From Sanderia malayensis (Eukaryota > Cnidaria > Scyphozoa > Semaeostomeae > Pelagiidae): a DNA stretch of 64,000 nt. The stretch lies in NCBI GenBank assembly GCA_013076295.1, contig RQOL01000729.1:5332001-5396000 (forward strand), in the 5' to 3' direction. Below the pieces are notes generated by a model. That model saw nothing but the letters and a program-made list of their open reading frames with translations. It made no database searches and was not told the origin of the DNA. The first letter of the stretch is position 1; every line of letters starts with the position of its first letter. Shown piece after piece: positions 47,111 through 58,509 of this stretch. Made by a program: the position numbers and the translations under genes.

Positions 47111-47256
47111 CTGAAAAAGATAATAATATCCATGAACAATACTTCGATTGTTCAACATGTTCCATTTCCCCCAAGTAGACGAACTAACTCGTCAACTTTA
47201 AAAATGGCAGATATTGATTCGATGCTGTACATTATCTTTAATGCGAATGTACTCAC
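47111..47256 (-). other. Spliceosomal intron in the polymerase gene
   Basis: On the - strand the exon ends GAATTTGAAG and is followed by GTGAGT. The intron ends in ATTATCTTTTTCAG. Splicing joins the palm frame to a thumb exon containing MISLNSKTYVV and YKFSMKGI, as expected for the family, and the frame then reaches a normal C-terminus (RKVLEDGIHTKPLDI). Without splicing the palm frame ends within 60 nt. Confidence 0.75.
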
Positions 47257-48544
47257 CTTCAAATTCGATTTTGAATTTTCCCAGTGTTCGTTTTCCAAAC
47301 GGACATGCATCAGTATCGGTCACGAAGAATTCCTTCTCCAATTCCCTGTATTTTGTAGTACCTTTTAATTCAGGTCGGATATTATCTTCAAACCGCTTTC
47401 CATTTGCAAAACAGATATACAAGCTATCTGTATCCATCTCGCACAACTCCCATGTCCCATCTTGTAAGACTATTTTAAAAAAATCATAATAGCACTCTAG
47501 CATTCGTATCTTAGCATAGTGAAACACATTCCATCCTATATATCTTGCATGGTTTTCAATTATCTTTTTTTTTGGAGTAATGATTTCCACAATGTCATTC
47601 TCCAAAATTTGCGCATCCAAGATATTTCCGATGTTGACATGGCGCGGCAGGTACTTCTTAGCTCCCAAATATGATACCAATCTTTGCTTGCCTTTATTAA
47701 TTATGGTTACACCAAGTGCGCTGTTCCCAACCAATTTTGATGTTTCAGCTTTGACTTGCGTGTCAGGATTGGAATCACCATTAACTCGATCTTGGGATAT
47801 GCTATTAACAAAGGGTTTAAAAATTTCCGCTCCACGATACTGAATGAAACGATAGATGCGCGTAACCTCTAACCCATGCTGTAGGGACCATCGCAGCAAG
47901 GGTGTATTTATACCAATTTGCCGTCCAAAATACGATCCAATAAGAAGTTTGCGCGGTTGTTTCGAAATACCATGTTCTTCAACAACGTGCTGCATGTAAT
48001 CTCCGATATCTTTAAACTCGGCCTCTGTATTTTTGAAAATAGGTGTGAATTCTTTAAAATATTTTCGCAAATGTTCTGGAACGTGAATGTCGATCTCTAT
48101 AGCTGCAAAGGCTCGATCATGCAAAATATCATCCAAAACTTCAGCTTCTGTGATTTCAACATTATTCGCATATTTAAGACGTTTGGAATTTATAACTTGC
48201 TGAATGTGGGGAGAATGACGCACAGCCATTCGCCAGTCACACTCTTTCATAGGAACTACCGTATATCCTCTGTGACGGTAAAATGCACTCTTTGCTTCAT
48301 CCAATGTGTGTAGGTCGTCCGGGGTAAGAATCGTCCTGTTTGCTGATACATCCGATCTCTGCACATAGGATTTTAATGAACCGTTTCCACGACATGTCTC
48401 ACATGCATGCCAATAACATCCGCCAAATTCATAGACAGTCTTTGTCTCTTCATCCACTCCATCCGCGAAAATTTTGGAAAGTGCAAATTGATGTGGTAGA
48501 AAAAAGTTACGAAGTAATGAAGTAATGAAGTAAATTTTACCCAC

Positions 48545-49768
48545 AGTTTTCTACTGACATAATCCTGTTATGTACAGCTTGCTCAACTGTGAACAACGTA
48601 TGAAACAATTTTCAATTAAAATTTAATAAAACAATTAGTATCATCGATTTATTTAGCTACTATTTTTATTTTAAGATATTAAAAACAAGGTAAAAACGTT
48701 TTGTTTAAATATTTACATATTTACAGGTGTAATTTGTTATAAAAATTGGCCAGGTTTGTTGTCATTAAAAACGATTTCAACTGAGTTTTAAATGCATCTT
48801 TTTCTTGAGTCGCTCTAATATGTGATGGTAGACTATTCCATACTTTTGGACCTGCTCTTGAGAATGCCTTTTCTCCATGTTTTGTTTTACAGGTTGGAAT
48901 TTTGAGTTGCATGGTGCGCATATTGAGGACCTCAATTTTATTTTTTAGAGATATTGGGGGACAACCCCAAACACAGTGATGTACAATCAAAGAAGTTTTA
49001 AAAAGTATTCTCTCACGCACAGGTAACCAATGGAGCTCATTAAACAATGGGGAAAGGGGCTTCCTATCAAATTTTCGCCTATTGAATACAATTCGAATAG
49101 CTGTAATTTGGACCGACTGAAGTCTTTTAATGAGCTTTGAATTTACATTGAAAAGAAGTGAATTGCAATAATCTAGCTTTGATGAAACAAGTGATGTTAT
49201 TAATGTATTAAGAAATTCCTTGGGTAAAAAACATTTTATTTTAGCGATGTTGCGTAGAATGGAGTAACAATCAGCAACAACCTTATTTATGTGTTGCTCA
49301 AATTCAAGACTTTGATCCATAATAACCCCAAGATTTCTAGCATGTTCAACGAACCTAATGGATTTGCCATCGTCTATGATTCCATTTATTTTGATATCAG
49401 AGCGTACAGCCTCGGGGCCTAGAAGTAAAATTTTTGTCTTAGTTTTGTTTAATTTAAGAAAATTGGTGCTCATCCAGTTTGATACAATGGAGAGGCAGCT
49501 GTCAATACCTTTTGTTAGGATATTAGCTTGAAAAGTTGGATGAAAGGATTTAAAGAGCTGATGATCATCTGCAAAGCCGTTTATTTCAAAGCCGGTTTGT
49601 TCTATCACCGCATACAATGGTTGCATGTAGATGTTAAAAAGTATGGGTCCTAGGACAGACCCTTGAGGCACTCCATAGTTAAGTGTGGTACTTTCCGAAT
49701 ACTGACCCGACATTAAAACCTGTTGAGTACGACCTTTTAAGTATGAAACAAACCATTTTAACACAGTT
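48545..49768 (-). mobile_element. 5'-truncated LINE (CR1/L2-like) inside the polymerase gene
   Basis: On the - strand, 347 codons encode the C-terminal part of a non-LTR reverse transcriptase: GVPQGSVLGPILFNIYM, the catalytic FADDHQLFK motif, and a C-terminal domain with KHGEKAFSRAGPKVWNSLP, typical of the CR1/L2/Jockey group. The 3' end has a short TTACTTCA repeat instead of poly(A). The frame is open to 48,721. The 5' half is missing, as is usual for LINE insertions. It interrupts the polymerase between HWEKCFKLTC and FFLPHQFALSKIF. I could not find a clear target-site duplication. Confidence 0.85.
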
Positions 49769-51734
49769 ATCTTCCTCGTAACACGTTAACTTAAAACATT
49801 TTTCCCAATGTACATAGGTATATTCCTCCTTATGTTCATTATTCTTGTAATCGATCCAGTCCAGGTATTCTCTTGCCGATTTAGATTTGTTTCCACCAGG
49901 TCTAAACATTTCGGTTCTAATCAATTTTCGTTCTGTCATGGGTGAGTTTAACGGAGATTCATGCCATACAACAGCCTCGCTAACCGGCATTTTCTGTCCC
50001 AGACAATATAGATACAATGCACCACCATCAAAACCCTGAACCCTCCCTGCGACACTTCTCGAAAAAATAATTGATGGTCCACCAACAATATGCTGATCAT
50101 AAAAATCGTTGACTTCTTTATTCGCTACATGTAATAATCGTTCTTTCGTATTGGACGCATACAGAATTTTACTAGCCAGGGACGCGAGGCTAACTCCATC
50201 CATAGTGAGATCTATCCCATATACAAAAAACTCTGCTGCATACCTTTGGCACGCTTTTAGATAGGGCTGAACATCCATGGTATTGTACCAGCGTAGATAG
50301 TCGCGCACCTTTCGCCAGCCACTTTCGTTCCATCTTTGTTGCAGTTGTCGATAATTTTCTCTACCAGTCAATGGGATGTTTTTCCACTTTAATATCTTTA
50401 GCGCATCCTTCTGTATTTCTTCATCGCTTTTACTATCTTTATCTTTAGCACCTAATTCAGCTACCAATTCTGTAAAGCGTTCATATTGAATATCCAATGT
50501 ATTACGTTGTGACCGTAAACTTGACACAAAGGCATCAAATGGTGGGAGATGTTTGTCATGCAATCGATCAAAGGAATCTAAATATTCGTATGGGAAAAAC
50601 CACTTTTCCTACTCGACTTTAGCAAAGGCTTTAATAAAGGTATCTAAATTATATGATGGAGCTAAGAATGCGGATGTATCTCTAAAATTTAATCTCCAAC
50701 TCGGGAATTCGTTCAGGTTCTTTGCTGTGAAGGACACGGCTTTGTATTTGCTTCCTTGTTTGATTACATCTATATGCACATTTTCCTTCAACATCAAAGG
50801 AAAGAGATATTTCGCAATCAAGGGTAAATCAAAGCCAGACGAATTAAAACCGAAAACTGGTAGAGTCTGACATTGTTTAAAGAGTTCCAAATATAAACGA
50901 AGTGCATCGCTATAAATCGTAAGCACTTCTATACGCTTTCATTGAGATTCTAATTTGTCATCAACATCATTTTGTCTTTGCTTCTGTATTTCTTCTACCT
51001 GTTCCTTTGTTAACACATGCTGTAAACGCCTTGTTAACTTCTCGTATTTATCATCGGCTTGTCCGCTAATTTCGGAGAAATGATAGAATTTGGCTGTATC
51101 ATAAATGAGCAAAATTTGCTTCTCCCAAAAGAAATCTCGTATGTTCTCGAACAAGGAACAATATTTGGCAAATGCGCGTACACATTATTTTAATTTGGCA
51201 ATCGTAATTAGATGAGAGATAAAACTTTTAATGAGTGCATTGGGATCCTCAGCACACGCAAAAAGAGTTTGTTTGTCTATTATTTCACCCGCTACATCTT
51301 TCAATTCATGTTCGAACCTGGTTGCAATGGCGTACGTCACAGGCACTTGGACCCTAAAGAAATCGTTTTTCTCATTTTCTCCCTCTAACACATCACGAAC
51401 AAAATCTTTCTGTAACACTCTTTCACCAACATCATTGAAACACATATAATCATCGACATTTTCTTCATCAAAAAATTCTCCATCAATAAACCCATCGTCC
51501 AAAAAGACATATTCTTTTCCGTAAAATAAATCATTTTCGGCTACTGGCTTCTTTACGTTCAAACTTTCAAAATCGAAAACAGCAATATCGTAATTGAAAT
51601 AATAGTCATATCAATATATAGTCATAGCAATATCGTAATTGAAATAATAGATATTCGTAAAATTGAGAGTTTCAGTGAATTTGAGAAACAACTTAAAGAA
51701 CATTTTAAATGAAATATCACATCGGAAGCTCTGG

Positions 51735-51901
51735 TCATAAACAATTAATCTTTTCCCTTTTTTATAAATCTGTATTATTTTATATATCTGTACATTTTTT
51801 AACTGTAAATATTTAGGGTAGTAAAGTTAAGGCATAGGGCACAGGACACACATTAATAACAGCAGTTTACAGTTGAAGTGTTCATCCTGTATAAATATTC
51901 G

Positions 51902-51933
<32 letters not shown>

Positions 51934-51935
51934 GT
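51735..51935 (+). mobile_element. LINE 3'-end fragment with (ATT)n tail
   Basis: About 200 bp ending in TATAAATATTCGTTTTATTATTATT..., an ATT microsatellite tail typical of CR1/L2-like LINEs. It interrupts the polymerase frame, and GTCAT occurs on both sides (near 51,744 and 51,935), a possible short target-site duplication. Orientation is opposite to the polymerase and to the other LINE. Confidence 0.6.
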
Positions 51936-53883
51936 CATGACGATCTTTTTCATTGACAAACTCATGTTCCCACTTCAAATTATACGCTTTACTGATCTTT
52001 TGTAACAAGGGTTGATGACGTTCTATGAGTCCTTCTTTAAATCTATGTTGCGTTATTTTCTCTAATGCGCATGCTTTCTGGTGTCGAATCAATGAAGGAA
52101 GATGATAATAGATTTGTGCACATTCATCACAAATATACTTGGTGGTAAATGCTTTCAAACTTAAAATGGTACAAATGTGTTCTTTATAATATAACAAATC
52201 AAGCTTCAGATTTGTTTTATACTTCAATCTTGAATTATACACTTTCTTGACACCTTTCAATCCTTTAATTTCTTTTTCATCTTCATCATAATATTTGAAT
52301 TCAGGTGTAAAAATGGAAATTTTAATACCATACATATATTCCATATGTACAACATGTTGTAGATTAAAACCGAAAAATTGGGGATATTCAGCAAAGGCAC
52401 AATAGTTCTTTATCATTTCATCTAAACTAGCTACCTCGTTGTCCTCTTTGTACTCTGATAATCGCTCACGTAGTGCAATAATAAAACATGCGCTATTTGC
52501 TTGTGCTTTGTGTTTGTGTATGTTCACTGCATGCATGTTGATGGCGCGTGATTTTGTTATGCATTGCGGCAAATCATCTGTTGTATCTGTTGCTTTTCCA
52601 ATCGAAAAATCATCGTGCCCTATATTCATAACGGACACGTGCATATTTGTGGCTCTTACTAACACTCATGTTGAATCTTTAAAATTATTCTTGATTATGT
52701 CAATCAAAGGTACTGAAGTTAACCGTTTCACCACTCTTTTCATATCCTTTTTTGTTCGCACTAAGAATTCGCTGTATTGGATGTTACTTGTATTGGAATT
52801 GGAATCCAAATCATCACGTCTATACATTAAATTATAATCAGACACATAGAAATATCTGAATGCTTCAGTCTCTTTGTTTTGAAGTAGGAACCCGAATGAC
52901 ACCACCATTCGCGCAGAAAGAACATCGTCAATTTCAGTAAATATACGCCATAGATTTTTTTTGATTTGATGATTTAAATCTTCAGGAGCCAGTAAATGAA
53001 AGTTAAATTTTAGAAAGGTGTTATTCACTAATTGCGAATAGCAGTGCGGAGCGATAAAAGGCGCGTGTTGCTTATAACACTGAATCAATCGATCTTTTGT
53101 TTCTTCCGATAGACATTCCCCAAAACAATCTACATCCACATGCCAGGGTCGATATGCATAGAGGCAGTCGTTCCAAAAGCAACGAATGTGTGCGATAGAC
53201 GGAAACGGCTGGGTGGTTATGTTTAATTCTTTATGTACAGCTATCCTATGCCTTTGCAACTGTGTTGTTGTAAGAAAGTGATCAGCATTGCAGTGTTCAC
53301 AGGCGAAATGCATTTGTTTCTTAGTGCCTTTATTAAAATGATGTTGTTCAAGATGATCTGATAGTTCCTGCATAGAATTACAGATCTCACCACATCTAAG
53401 ACAATTAAAATTATTCTCATGGTGCACAAACCTATGATTGTTAAGCACACGTTTTGTTCCAAACTTTTGTCCGCAATCGGTACACTTATGTTTCTTTCTC
53501 ACCCAACGATCTGAGCTTTCTTGATCTATTGGCTGAATCGCATCCTTCTTCGTCTTTGTGTTTCCTCAATGTTTCTTTAAAAAATTTCTCTCCAACGTTC
53601 GTTGTGTAAAATTTTTCAGTCCGCAATATGAGCAAGCAAAACGCGAATGCTTTTCTGTTACATATTTTCTTAAATCAACAACAGGAGAAAAACCTTTGTT
53701 ACATTTAGTACATTTATGATTAAATTGTTGATGCTCCACTTCTTTATGCTTTATTAAATCCTGCCTTGTTGATAGAACCTTTCGACATGTTCCGCATTTG
53801 AAGTTCGTCCTTGGCTTCATCGTTTTCCTCCTCATACGAACATTCAGGAAAGCGAACTGTTAAATGTTTAACTCTTTATGAGC

Positions 53884-53945
53884 TTTTATATATTTTCATA
53901 CAAGAATACCTGTCAATCATAACACACTACACCTGTCAATCATTG
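53884..53945 (-). promoter_or_regulatory. Promoter of the polymerase gene
   Basis: Two copies of TGATTGACAGGT (read on -) lie within 30 bp, followed by AAAATATATAAAAGC (TATA box) and then, about 50 bp on, the ATG at 53,835. The layout is shared with other right-hand Polinton genes. Confidence 0.55.
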
Positions 53946-54365
53946 CTCTATTTTACACAATGTACGCACTGATTTCTTATAGTACGCCTGTAATTTTTTC
54001 ATGGCTAGTTTTTCATTTAAAAGAACTTTCCTAAAAACAGCTGGTAAATTTAACGATTTAATACTTAAAATCAACTGATAAAAATATATAGCCAGCTTTG
54101 ATTCAATTCTGTTCAGGTCGTCATATAATCGACAAAACTGTACATTTTTTTTATTATGTAATAGAACATAATAAACTGCTCTGATAATCTTGCCTTTCTG
54201 AATCAATATTTTCTTTGCGTAGGATATTTGCTGCTTGATATACTTATTCTTTTTCATAAGTACTGTTCTTTTTTCCAGATATTCCCTTTTAACTCCTTTA
54301 AACGACAACATGTTATCCCCAGCACTTTTCCGAATAAATATCCTCTTTTTTTTACTTTGCAGCAT
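53940..54365 (-). CDS. Basic Polinton protein, 141 aa, unknown
   Basis: The ATG at 54,365 opens 141 uninterrupted codons, very rich in Lys, Ile and Tyr (MLQSKKKRIFIRKSAGD...; YLEKRTVLMKKNKYIKQQ). Predicted alpha-helical, with no known motif. A GATATATAAAATGC TATA box overlaps the start region and a TGAGTGACAGC element (54,390-54,400) lies further upstream. The stop lies next to the polymerase promoter. Confidence 0.55.
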   Translation of the reverse strand: MLQSKKKRIFIRKSAGDNMLSFKGVKREYLEKRTVLMKKNKYIKQQISYAKKILIQKGKIIRAVYYVLLHNKKNVQFCRLYDDLNRIESKLAIYFYQLILSIKSLNLPAVFRKVLLNEKLAMKKLQAYYKKSVRTLCKIEQ

Positions 54366-54498
54366 TTTATATATCTTCGCGCATTTCCATGTTAGCTGTC
54401 ACTCATATAAAATCGACTGCGTTTCTACTGATTATTATCGTGAACATATTTCTACTATTCAATTACATAATACGCTTATCTATCACTAATGTTTTTTC

Positions 54499-55584
54499 TT
54501 AAAATGTTTGTGCATTTTGAAGGTATTCTTCGAGTTCCTCCACGTTTTCTCCAAAGAGATCCCGATCCTCTTGGTCATCCTTGTCTGATTCTGGTATGAT
54601 CGTTCGTCGTCGCTTTTTCTCTGCATTCGTTTTCTTGCTTGTTGTCGGTGTGGTGTTGAACGCGTTCCCCGCGCTGTTCGGATTTGGTTCACCTGCCATT
54701 CTCTTTCTCTTTTTTGGTGCATTAATCATGCGTTCAGATTTCTTTTGCACAATAAGTTTTGCAATGTCCAGCAATGAGTTCTCTTGTGATATCTGGCGTG
54801 CTTTTATCCACATCTGGTGTTCGGACGATTTGGAAGTCGTGAAGGCAATCTGTTTCCCTTCCTTATCAATCAGAACAGGTGCAATTTCTCCAACTAACGT
54901 TGGAAAATTGTCCTGTAACCATTGTGCATCGTTTGTTATAAATAACAAATCAAACAGTTTGCACAAATCTTCTGATGTGAGCAAGACTCGCTTCATCGAG
55001 CTCACTACATCTGTCGTTGTATTACGACGTTGTATCAGAATTTGGACATCTACTTTGTTTCCTTCATTTATCACCACCTGAACCAATGCTTCATCTACAT
55101 ATTTTGCTCCGTCAGCTAACGTGAACTCTCTTGACAATGGTTCTTTGAAGACCATTGTTCCAATAGCCCAACCCTGCGCTGCCATTATTTGCAAACTATG
55201 CATCATCTTTCCAACATCCTCATATTCCAACCGAAATCCCAATATTTTCATGCGGGATTTGTTGACCAAACTCACCAGTTTCTTCATTTTACCCTTCGTT
55301 AGGTGAATTTCTGTTAGCTGCCCTTTATCGTCTATCCATTCTTTATCTCGCAGCTTGTCAAAGCTTTCGGGTGGGACAGGGCAATTTTTCTTCAAGACAA
55401 GCCTTTGCTCTTGGATTACCAAATCTTTCGTCGAACCATCACGGAATTGATCCTTCTTTTTTACCACGGCCAACTCTAGAGTTCTGACTTCGTTCTTTTG
55501 CCCTGGTGTACAGTTTAACTGGTATCGAGAACAAATCTCAATACTTGTTTCATTAGAACACGATGCGCTTCCATAACTTGCCAT
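54499..55584 (-). CDS. Polinton protein, 361 aa, unknown, with nuclear-localisation-like tail
   Basis: I chose the ATG at 55,584 (MASYGSASCSNETSIE); it follows a TATATAAAAG box (about 55,657-55,668) and TGATTGACAGC (55,683-55,692). The frame is intact to 54,499. The first 270 residues are mixed alpha/beta with no motif I know. The C-terminal 90 are disordered, with basic clusters (APKKRKRMAGE; AEKKRRRTIIPE) like nuclear localisation signals, then an acidic end (DKDDQEDRDLFGENVEEL). Related proteins of unknown role occur in large Polintons; I cannot name a function. Confidence 0.6.
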   Translation of the reverse strand: MASYGSASCSNETSIEICSRYQLNCTPGQKNEVRTLELAVVKKKDQFRDGSTKDLVIQEQRLVLKKNCPVPPESFDKLRDKEWIDDKGQLTEIHLTKGKMKKLVSLVNKSRMKILGFRLEYEDVGKMMHSLQIMAAQGWAIGTMVFKEPLSREFTLADGAKYVDEALVQVVINEGNKVDVQILIQRRNTTTDVVSSMKRVLLTSEDLCKLFDLLFITNDAQWLQDNFPTLVGEIAPVLIDKEGKQIAFTTSKSSEHQMWIKARQISQENSLLDIAKLIVQKKSERMINAPKKRKRMAGEPNPNSAGNAFNTTPTTSKKTNAEKKRRRTIIPESDKDDQEDRDLFGENVEELEEYLQNAQTF

Positions 55585-55639
55585 GTTGCTAGTTTTTAGA
55601 GATGTACACAAGAGATAACCCAAATGTGAATGAACAAAC

Positions 55640-55925
55640 CTCAGTTTGCAATACTTTTATATACTTTCAATTGACAATGATTGACAGCTTGACTGACCTT
55701 TAACCCTATTCTACATTTATTTATTTTTCTTTAATATTCCTATAATTCGTTTATGGCAGTTGCCGTATGGTTTATGGTGATGCGCACTATTTGGTGGATA
55801 AGTTGTCTTACTAATAACTCTAAAACTTTTCAGTTTTCGTGCATATTTCTTTCTGTCTTTCCTCTTCTTCTTTTTTTCCCAGATGAACGCAGCAGCGCAA
55901 AATTCATAAAAGCCATTTTACAGTT
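55640..55925. other. Promoter of the 361-aa gene and AT-rich spacer
   Basis: Contains TCAATTGACAATGATTGACAG (55,672-55,692) and the TATA box near 55,660. The rest is T-rich with no credible gene. Confidence 0.5.
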
Positions 55926-56219
55926 TCACTCTTGCTTATATACTATATCCGCAACCTCTTCAATTGCAGAAAGGAGTTCCCATCTATTTCTCAAACCGTT
56001 TTCAATCCACTTTACACAATCACCCCTTTGTTTTGTTAACACTTGTGTATCATCCGTTGAAATCACCAAAATTACCTTGTCCCCCAAACAAAAATGACTC
56101 GCAACAACTTTTATATTTAAAACCGTTTGTTTTGATGCCCACTGTTTCAATTCTGCTTCTATCCCTTCTGCCGATTCTTTATCGCTAACTGTCACTTTTA
56201 TACAGCGAAGACCTTCCAT
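55926..56219 (-). CDS. Polinton small protein, 97 aa, unknown
   Basis: The ATG at 56,219 opens 97 intact codons (MEGLRCIKVTVSDKESAEG ... EEVADIVYKQE). It is acidic, mixed alpha/beta and carries one hydrophobic strand (GDKVILVIST). An AGATATATAATAA TATA box lies near 56,258-56,270. No known motif. Confidence 0.55.
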   Translation of the reverse strand: MEGLRCIKVTVSDKESAEGIEAELKQWASKQTVLNIKVVASHFCLGDKVILVISTDDTQVLTKQRGDCVKWIENGLRNRWELLSAIEEVADIVYKQE

Positions 56220-56332
56220 GTTTTCTTTCCGTCTAGTTGTTTATTGCTATCTTCGATTATTATATATCTTTTTTTTCATATCCTTTTTTTTAAAACCCCT
56301 TATTTCCTTATTACAAGTCGTCCATAAGGTTG

Positions 56333-56518
56333 TTAAATCAATGTTAACCCACCTCCTACAAAAGCTTTTCGCGCTAGTTCTTTTGTCGTCTTCGAAAATG
56401 GATTTAACTTTATTTTTCCCATCCCCACCATTGATTTCATTCTAGTCATCTTTTTTTTTCTTTTAGCTTGAAACGTTGACCTTTTTCCGAACAATCTTGT
56501 TGCTTTAAAATATTTCAT
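56333..56518 (-). CDS. Very basic small protein, 61 aa
   Basis: The ATG at 56,518 opens 61 codons, about one third Lys/Arg (KRSTFQAKRKKKMTRMKS), ending in a glycine-rich hydrophobic tail (ARKAFVGGGLTLI). Together with its neighbours it resembles small basic virion (core-like) proteins. The stop is a clear TAA at 56,333. Confidence 0.45.
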   Translation of the reverse strand: MKYFKATRLFGKRSTFQAKRKKKMTRMKSMVGMGKIKLNPFSKTTKELARKAFVGGGLTLI

Positions 56519-56530
56519 TTTCTTCTTCTC

Positions 56531-56771
56531 TTACGTCGTTTTCTCGTTTTTTTTCTTATATTTCAAAATTTCTCGCATAAGCAATCTCGTATTAATTTTT
56601 CCTCTACCTCTTAATTTAGTTAGTGCAGCGTCTGCAGCTGCTGACCCCCCTGCTTGTAATGATCCTTTTCCTAATTCGATTGCGGCTCGTTTTGCTACTG
56701 CTTTTGCTCCAGCTTTTAGTGCAGCTCATGTAAGTCCTCTCGCTGCTAATCGACCAGCAACAGCTCCCATT
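56531..56771 (-). pseudogene. Basic, alanine/glycine-rich protein with a TGA
   Basis: The ATG at 56,771 (MGAVAGRLAARGLT) is followed after 14 codons by a TGA (56,726-56,728). The frame then continues through KAVAKRAAIELGKG and GGSAAADAALTKLRGRG to TAA at 56,531. The composition (Ala/Gly helix plus Lys/Arg) suggests a membrane-active or DNA-binding minor virion protein. The upstream frame of the next gene overlaps it slightly. Confidence 0.45.
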
Positions 56772-56772
56772 C

Positions 56773-56985
56773 TTACTTTATTTCCCCATTCTTATTTTTT
56801 ATAGGCTTTCCGTTTTTCCCTTTTCTTTTTTTTATCATGTTTTTCTTTTTTGATTTATTTAATGTTCGTCCAAACCCTGTCACATCACTAAATGTCTTGG
56901 CTCTTTTTCCTTTTAACCCTACTAGTCGCAAAAAAGTTGCAAAATATTGACGACCTTCTTCTCTGCACTTTATAATTCCTGACAT
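56773..56985 (-). CDS. Basic small protein, 70 aa
   Basis: The ATG at 56,985 overlaps the 3' end of the packaging ATPase gene. It has 70 intact codons (MSGIIKCREEGRQYFATF...), with a lysine-rich end (NKSKKKNMIKKRKGKNG). No motif. It probably belongs to the same transcription unit as the ATPase. Confidence 0.45.
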   Translation of the reverse strand: MSGIIKCREEGRQYFATFLRLVGLKGKRAKTFSDVTGFGRTLNKSKKKNMIKKRKGKNGKPIKNKNGEIK

Positions 56986-57910
56986 GGTTTTTTTTCATCC
57001 TCACTTAAAAAATTTATCAAATATTTTATCTTTTTTTCTTCTCCCGGTTTAAAATTCATCAACACATTTGGAAATTTCTCATTATTATTATCGAAATATT
57101 GTTGGATTTTCTTAAATAACTCTCTCCCTTCTTGCTTTTCGAAGGACATTTGCTGGCACAGAACCGCCAATTGACTTTTTTGTCTTTCATTGTTAAATAC
57201 TACTTGATAATCTGCATTTGTCGCTATCTACTTTGTTATTTTTCCTTGCGGGAATGGTGATTGCCATAAAATAAAAACTGTAACTGTTTTATGATGTGAA
57301 CCTTTTGTGAATAATTATGACACATCTGTATCTTTCTCATTTCCGGCATTAAATCATCTAGGACTATTATACAATTTTTCGCGTTTTCTAGTTTTGCTTC
57401 ATCTAACCTTTTAATGAATTCCACATGTTTTTCACCAAAATCACGTCGTAATCTTTCAAACACTTGCGTTTGCTCTATCCCATAAAACCATAAAATTTTT
57501 TTCAAAAATTTACCTTTAACATCATTTGTTACTTCTTTCCACTTTTCCAAGAGTTTTATTACCCAGTAGGTTTTGCCACACCCTGATTTACCCGTTAATA
57601 ACAGGGTAAACGGATTCTTCAATGTCATATCTATCACCTCTGGCATTTCATTTAAAATTGAATTTACTTCAGCGTACAACTTTTCCTTCCGAATATCATT
57701 TATTAACCTATCCTCATCATCATCTGCTTTCCTTCATTTAGTATGTTGCAGTTTACTCAATAAAAAACGATTTTCATCATCACTATCTTCATCATCATCA
57801 TTTTCATCCTGTATATGGTATATATCATTTACATACAGTTTCTTCGATATTTTGAATATAATATCACTAGATACTAAATATATACGTAAAAAATAGCGAA
57901 AAAATTCATT
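56970..57910 (-). pseudogene. Packaging ATPase (A32-like, FtsK/HerA type)
   Basis: The core frame (57,679-57,236) has Walker A LLTGKSGCGKTYW and Walker B NCIIVLDDLM, then KQLQFLFYGNHHSR, a pattern of Polinton and giant-virus packaging ATPases. Upstream the same frame extends to about 57,910 through an acidic segment but contains a TGA at 57,734-57,736 and lacks a clear ATG. Downstream a 1-nt loss in an A run near 57,239 and a TAG near 57,225 separate the C-terminal part (KSQLAVLCQQMSFEKQ..., 57,190-56,970). It would drive DNA into capsids. Confidence 0.85.
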
Positions 57911-57928
57911 TTCATCACAATTTGTGTT

Positions 57929-58432
57929 CTAGCTGTGCTGTGTGACTGGTGATGATGGCGGAGGAGTTGGAACATTTGTCGCTACACTTTGCATCAAACA
58001 CAATGTGCGTGAAGCATACATCCTTCCCTTCAAATAAAAGTGTATCGTCACTTCTCCTTCTGGATGTACCGTTACGAACCCAAAGCTATGCTCGCATGGA
58101 TCTCTGTCCGGTTCTCTAACTGTCTTGTATTCCCACTTCTCCAGCTTTTTCAATATTTCCAATAATTTCGGAAAATTCCCAATTTCATCTATCGATGACC
58201 ATGCTTGCCCAATTTCAACCAAACCTGGCTCTTCTACTTGCTGTTTATCGGCATTAAAGATGTACTCCTCCGTCCCTCCATCGTCTGTTCTTTTATTCAC
58301 ATAACTTAGTGTATTATTTGAATCATACACCACCAATTCTTTAATGCGTCTATCTGTTTGATATCCCCTTATTGCATGTCTCACCTCTTCTTCCGTTTGC
58401 TCTTGTTCTTAATATACTCGTACATTTGCCAT
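57929..58432 (-). pseudogene. Polinton protein, about 167 aa, early stop
   Basis: The ATG at 58,432 is followed by an in-frame TAA at codon 8 (58,409-58,411). The same frame then stays open to 57,929. The product has a beta-rich middle and the segment FVTVHPEGEVTIHFYL, ending in a proline-rich tail (NVPTPPPSSPVTQHS). Upstream lie TTATATCC and two TGATTGACA-type motifs (58,481-58,516). Unknown function. Confidence 0.5.
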
Positions 58433-58509
58433 TTTGTTTCTGTTGATTTCTCTTTGCTCTTGCACAACTTATATCCTATTTATGATTGACATTTCGCATG
58501 TTGTTTCTG

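Larger units (their letters stand above)
46818..53835 (-). pseudogene. Family B DNA polymerase of the Polinton (protein-primed type)
   Basis: Starts at the ATG at 53,835. The N-terminal part has C2H2-type zinc fingers (FKCGTCRKVLSTRQDLIKH; KCTDCGQKFGTKRVLNNH). The exonuclease motifs follow: FDFES (near 51,565) and FGFNSSGFDLP (near 50,840). Palm motifs are KLVGNSALG (near 47,725) and MDTDSLYICF (near 47,430). The thumb lies beyond an intron (47,111-47,256) and the end is at TGA 46,818-46,820. Breaks: TGA 53,566, TGA 52,666, TAA 51,185, TGA 50,939, TAG 50,609 and TAG 47,007, all in frame; a 46-bp tandem duplication at 51,581-51,651 that shifts the frame just before the first exonuclease motif; a LINE tail at about 51,735-51,935; and a LINE at 48,545-49,768. 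It would have replicated the element. Confidence 0.92.
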
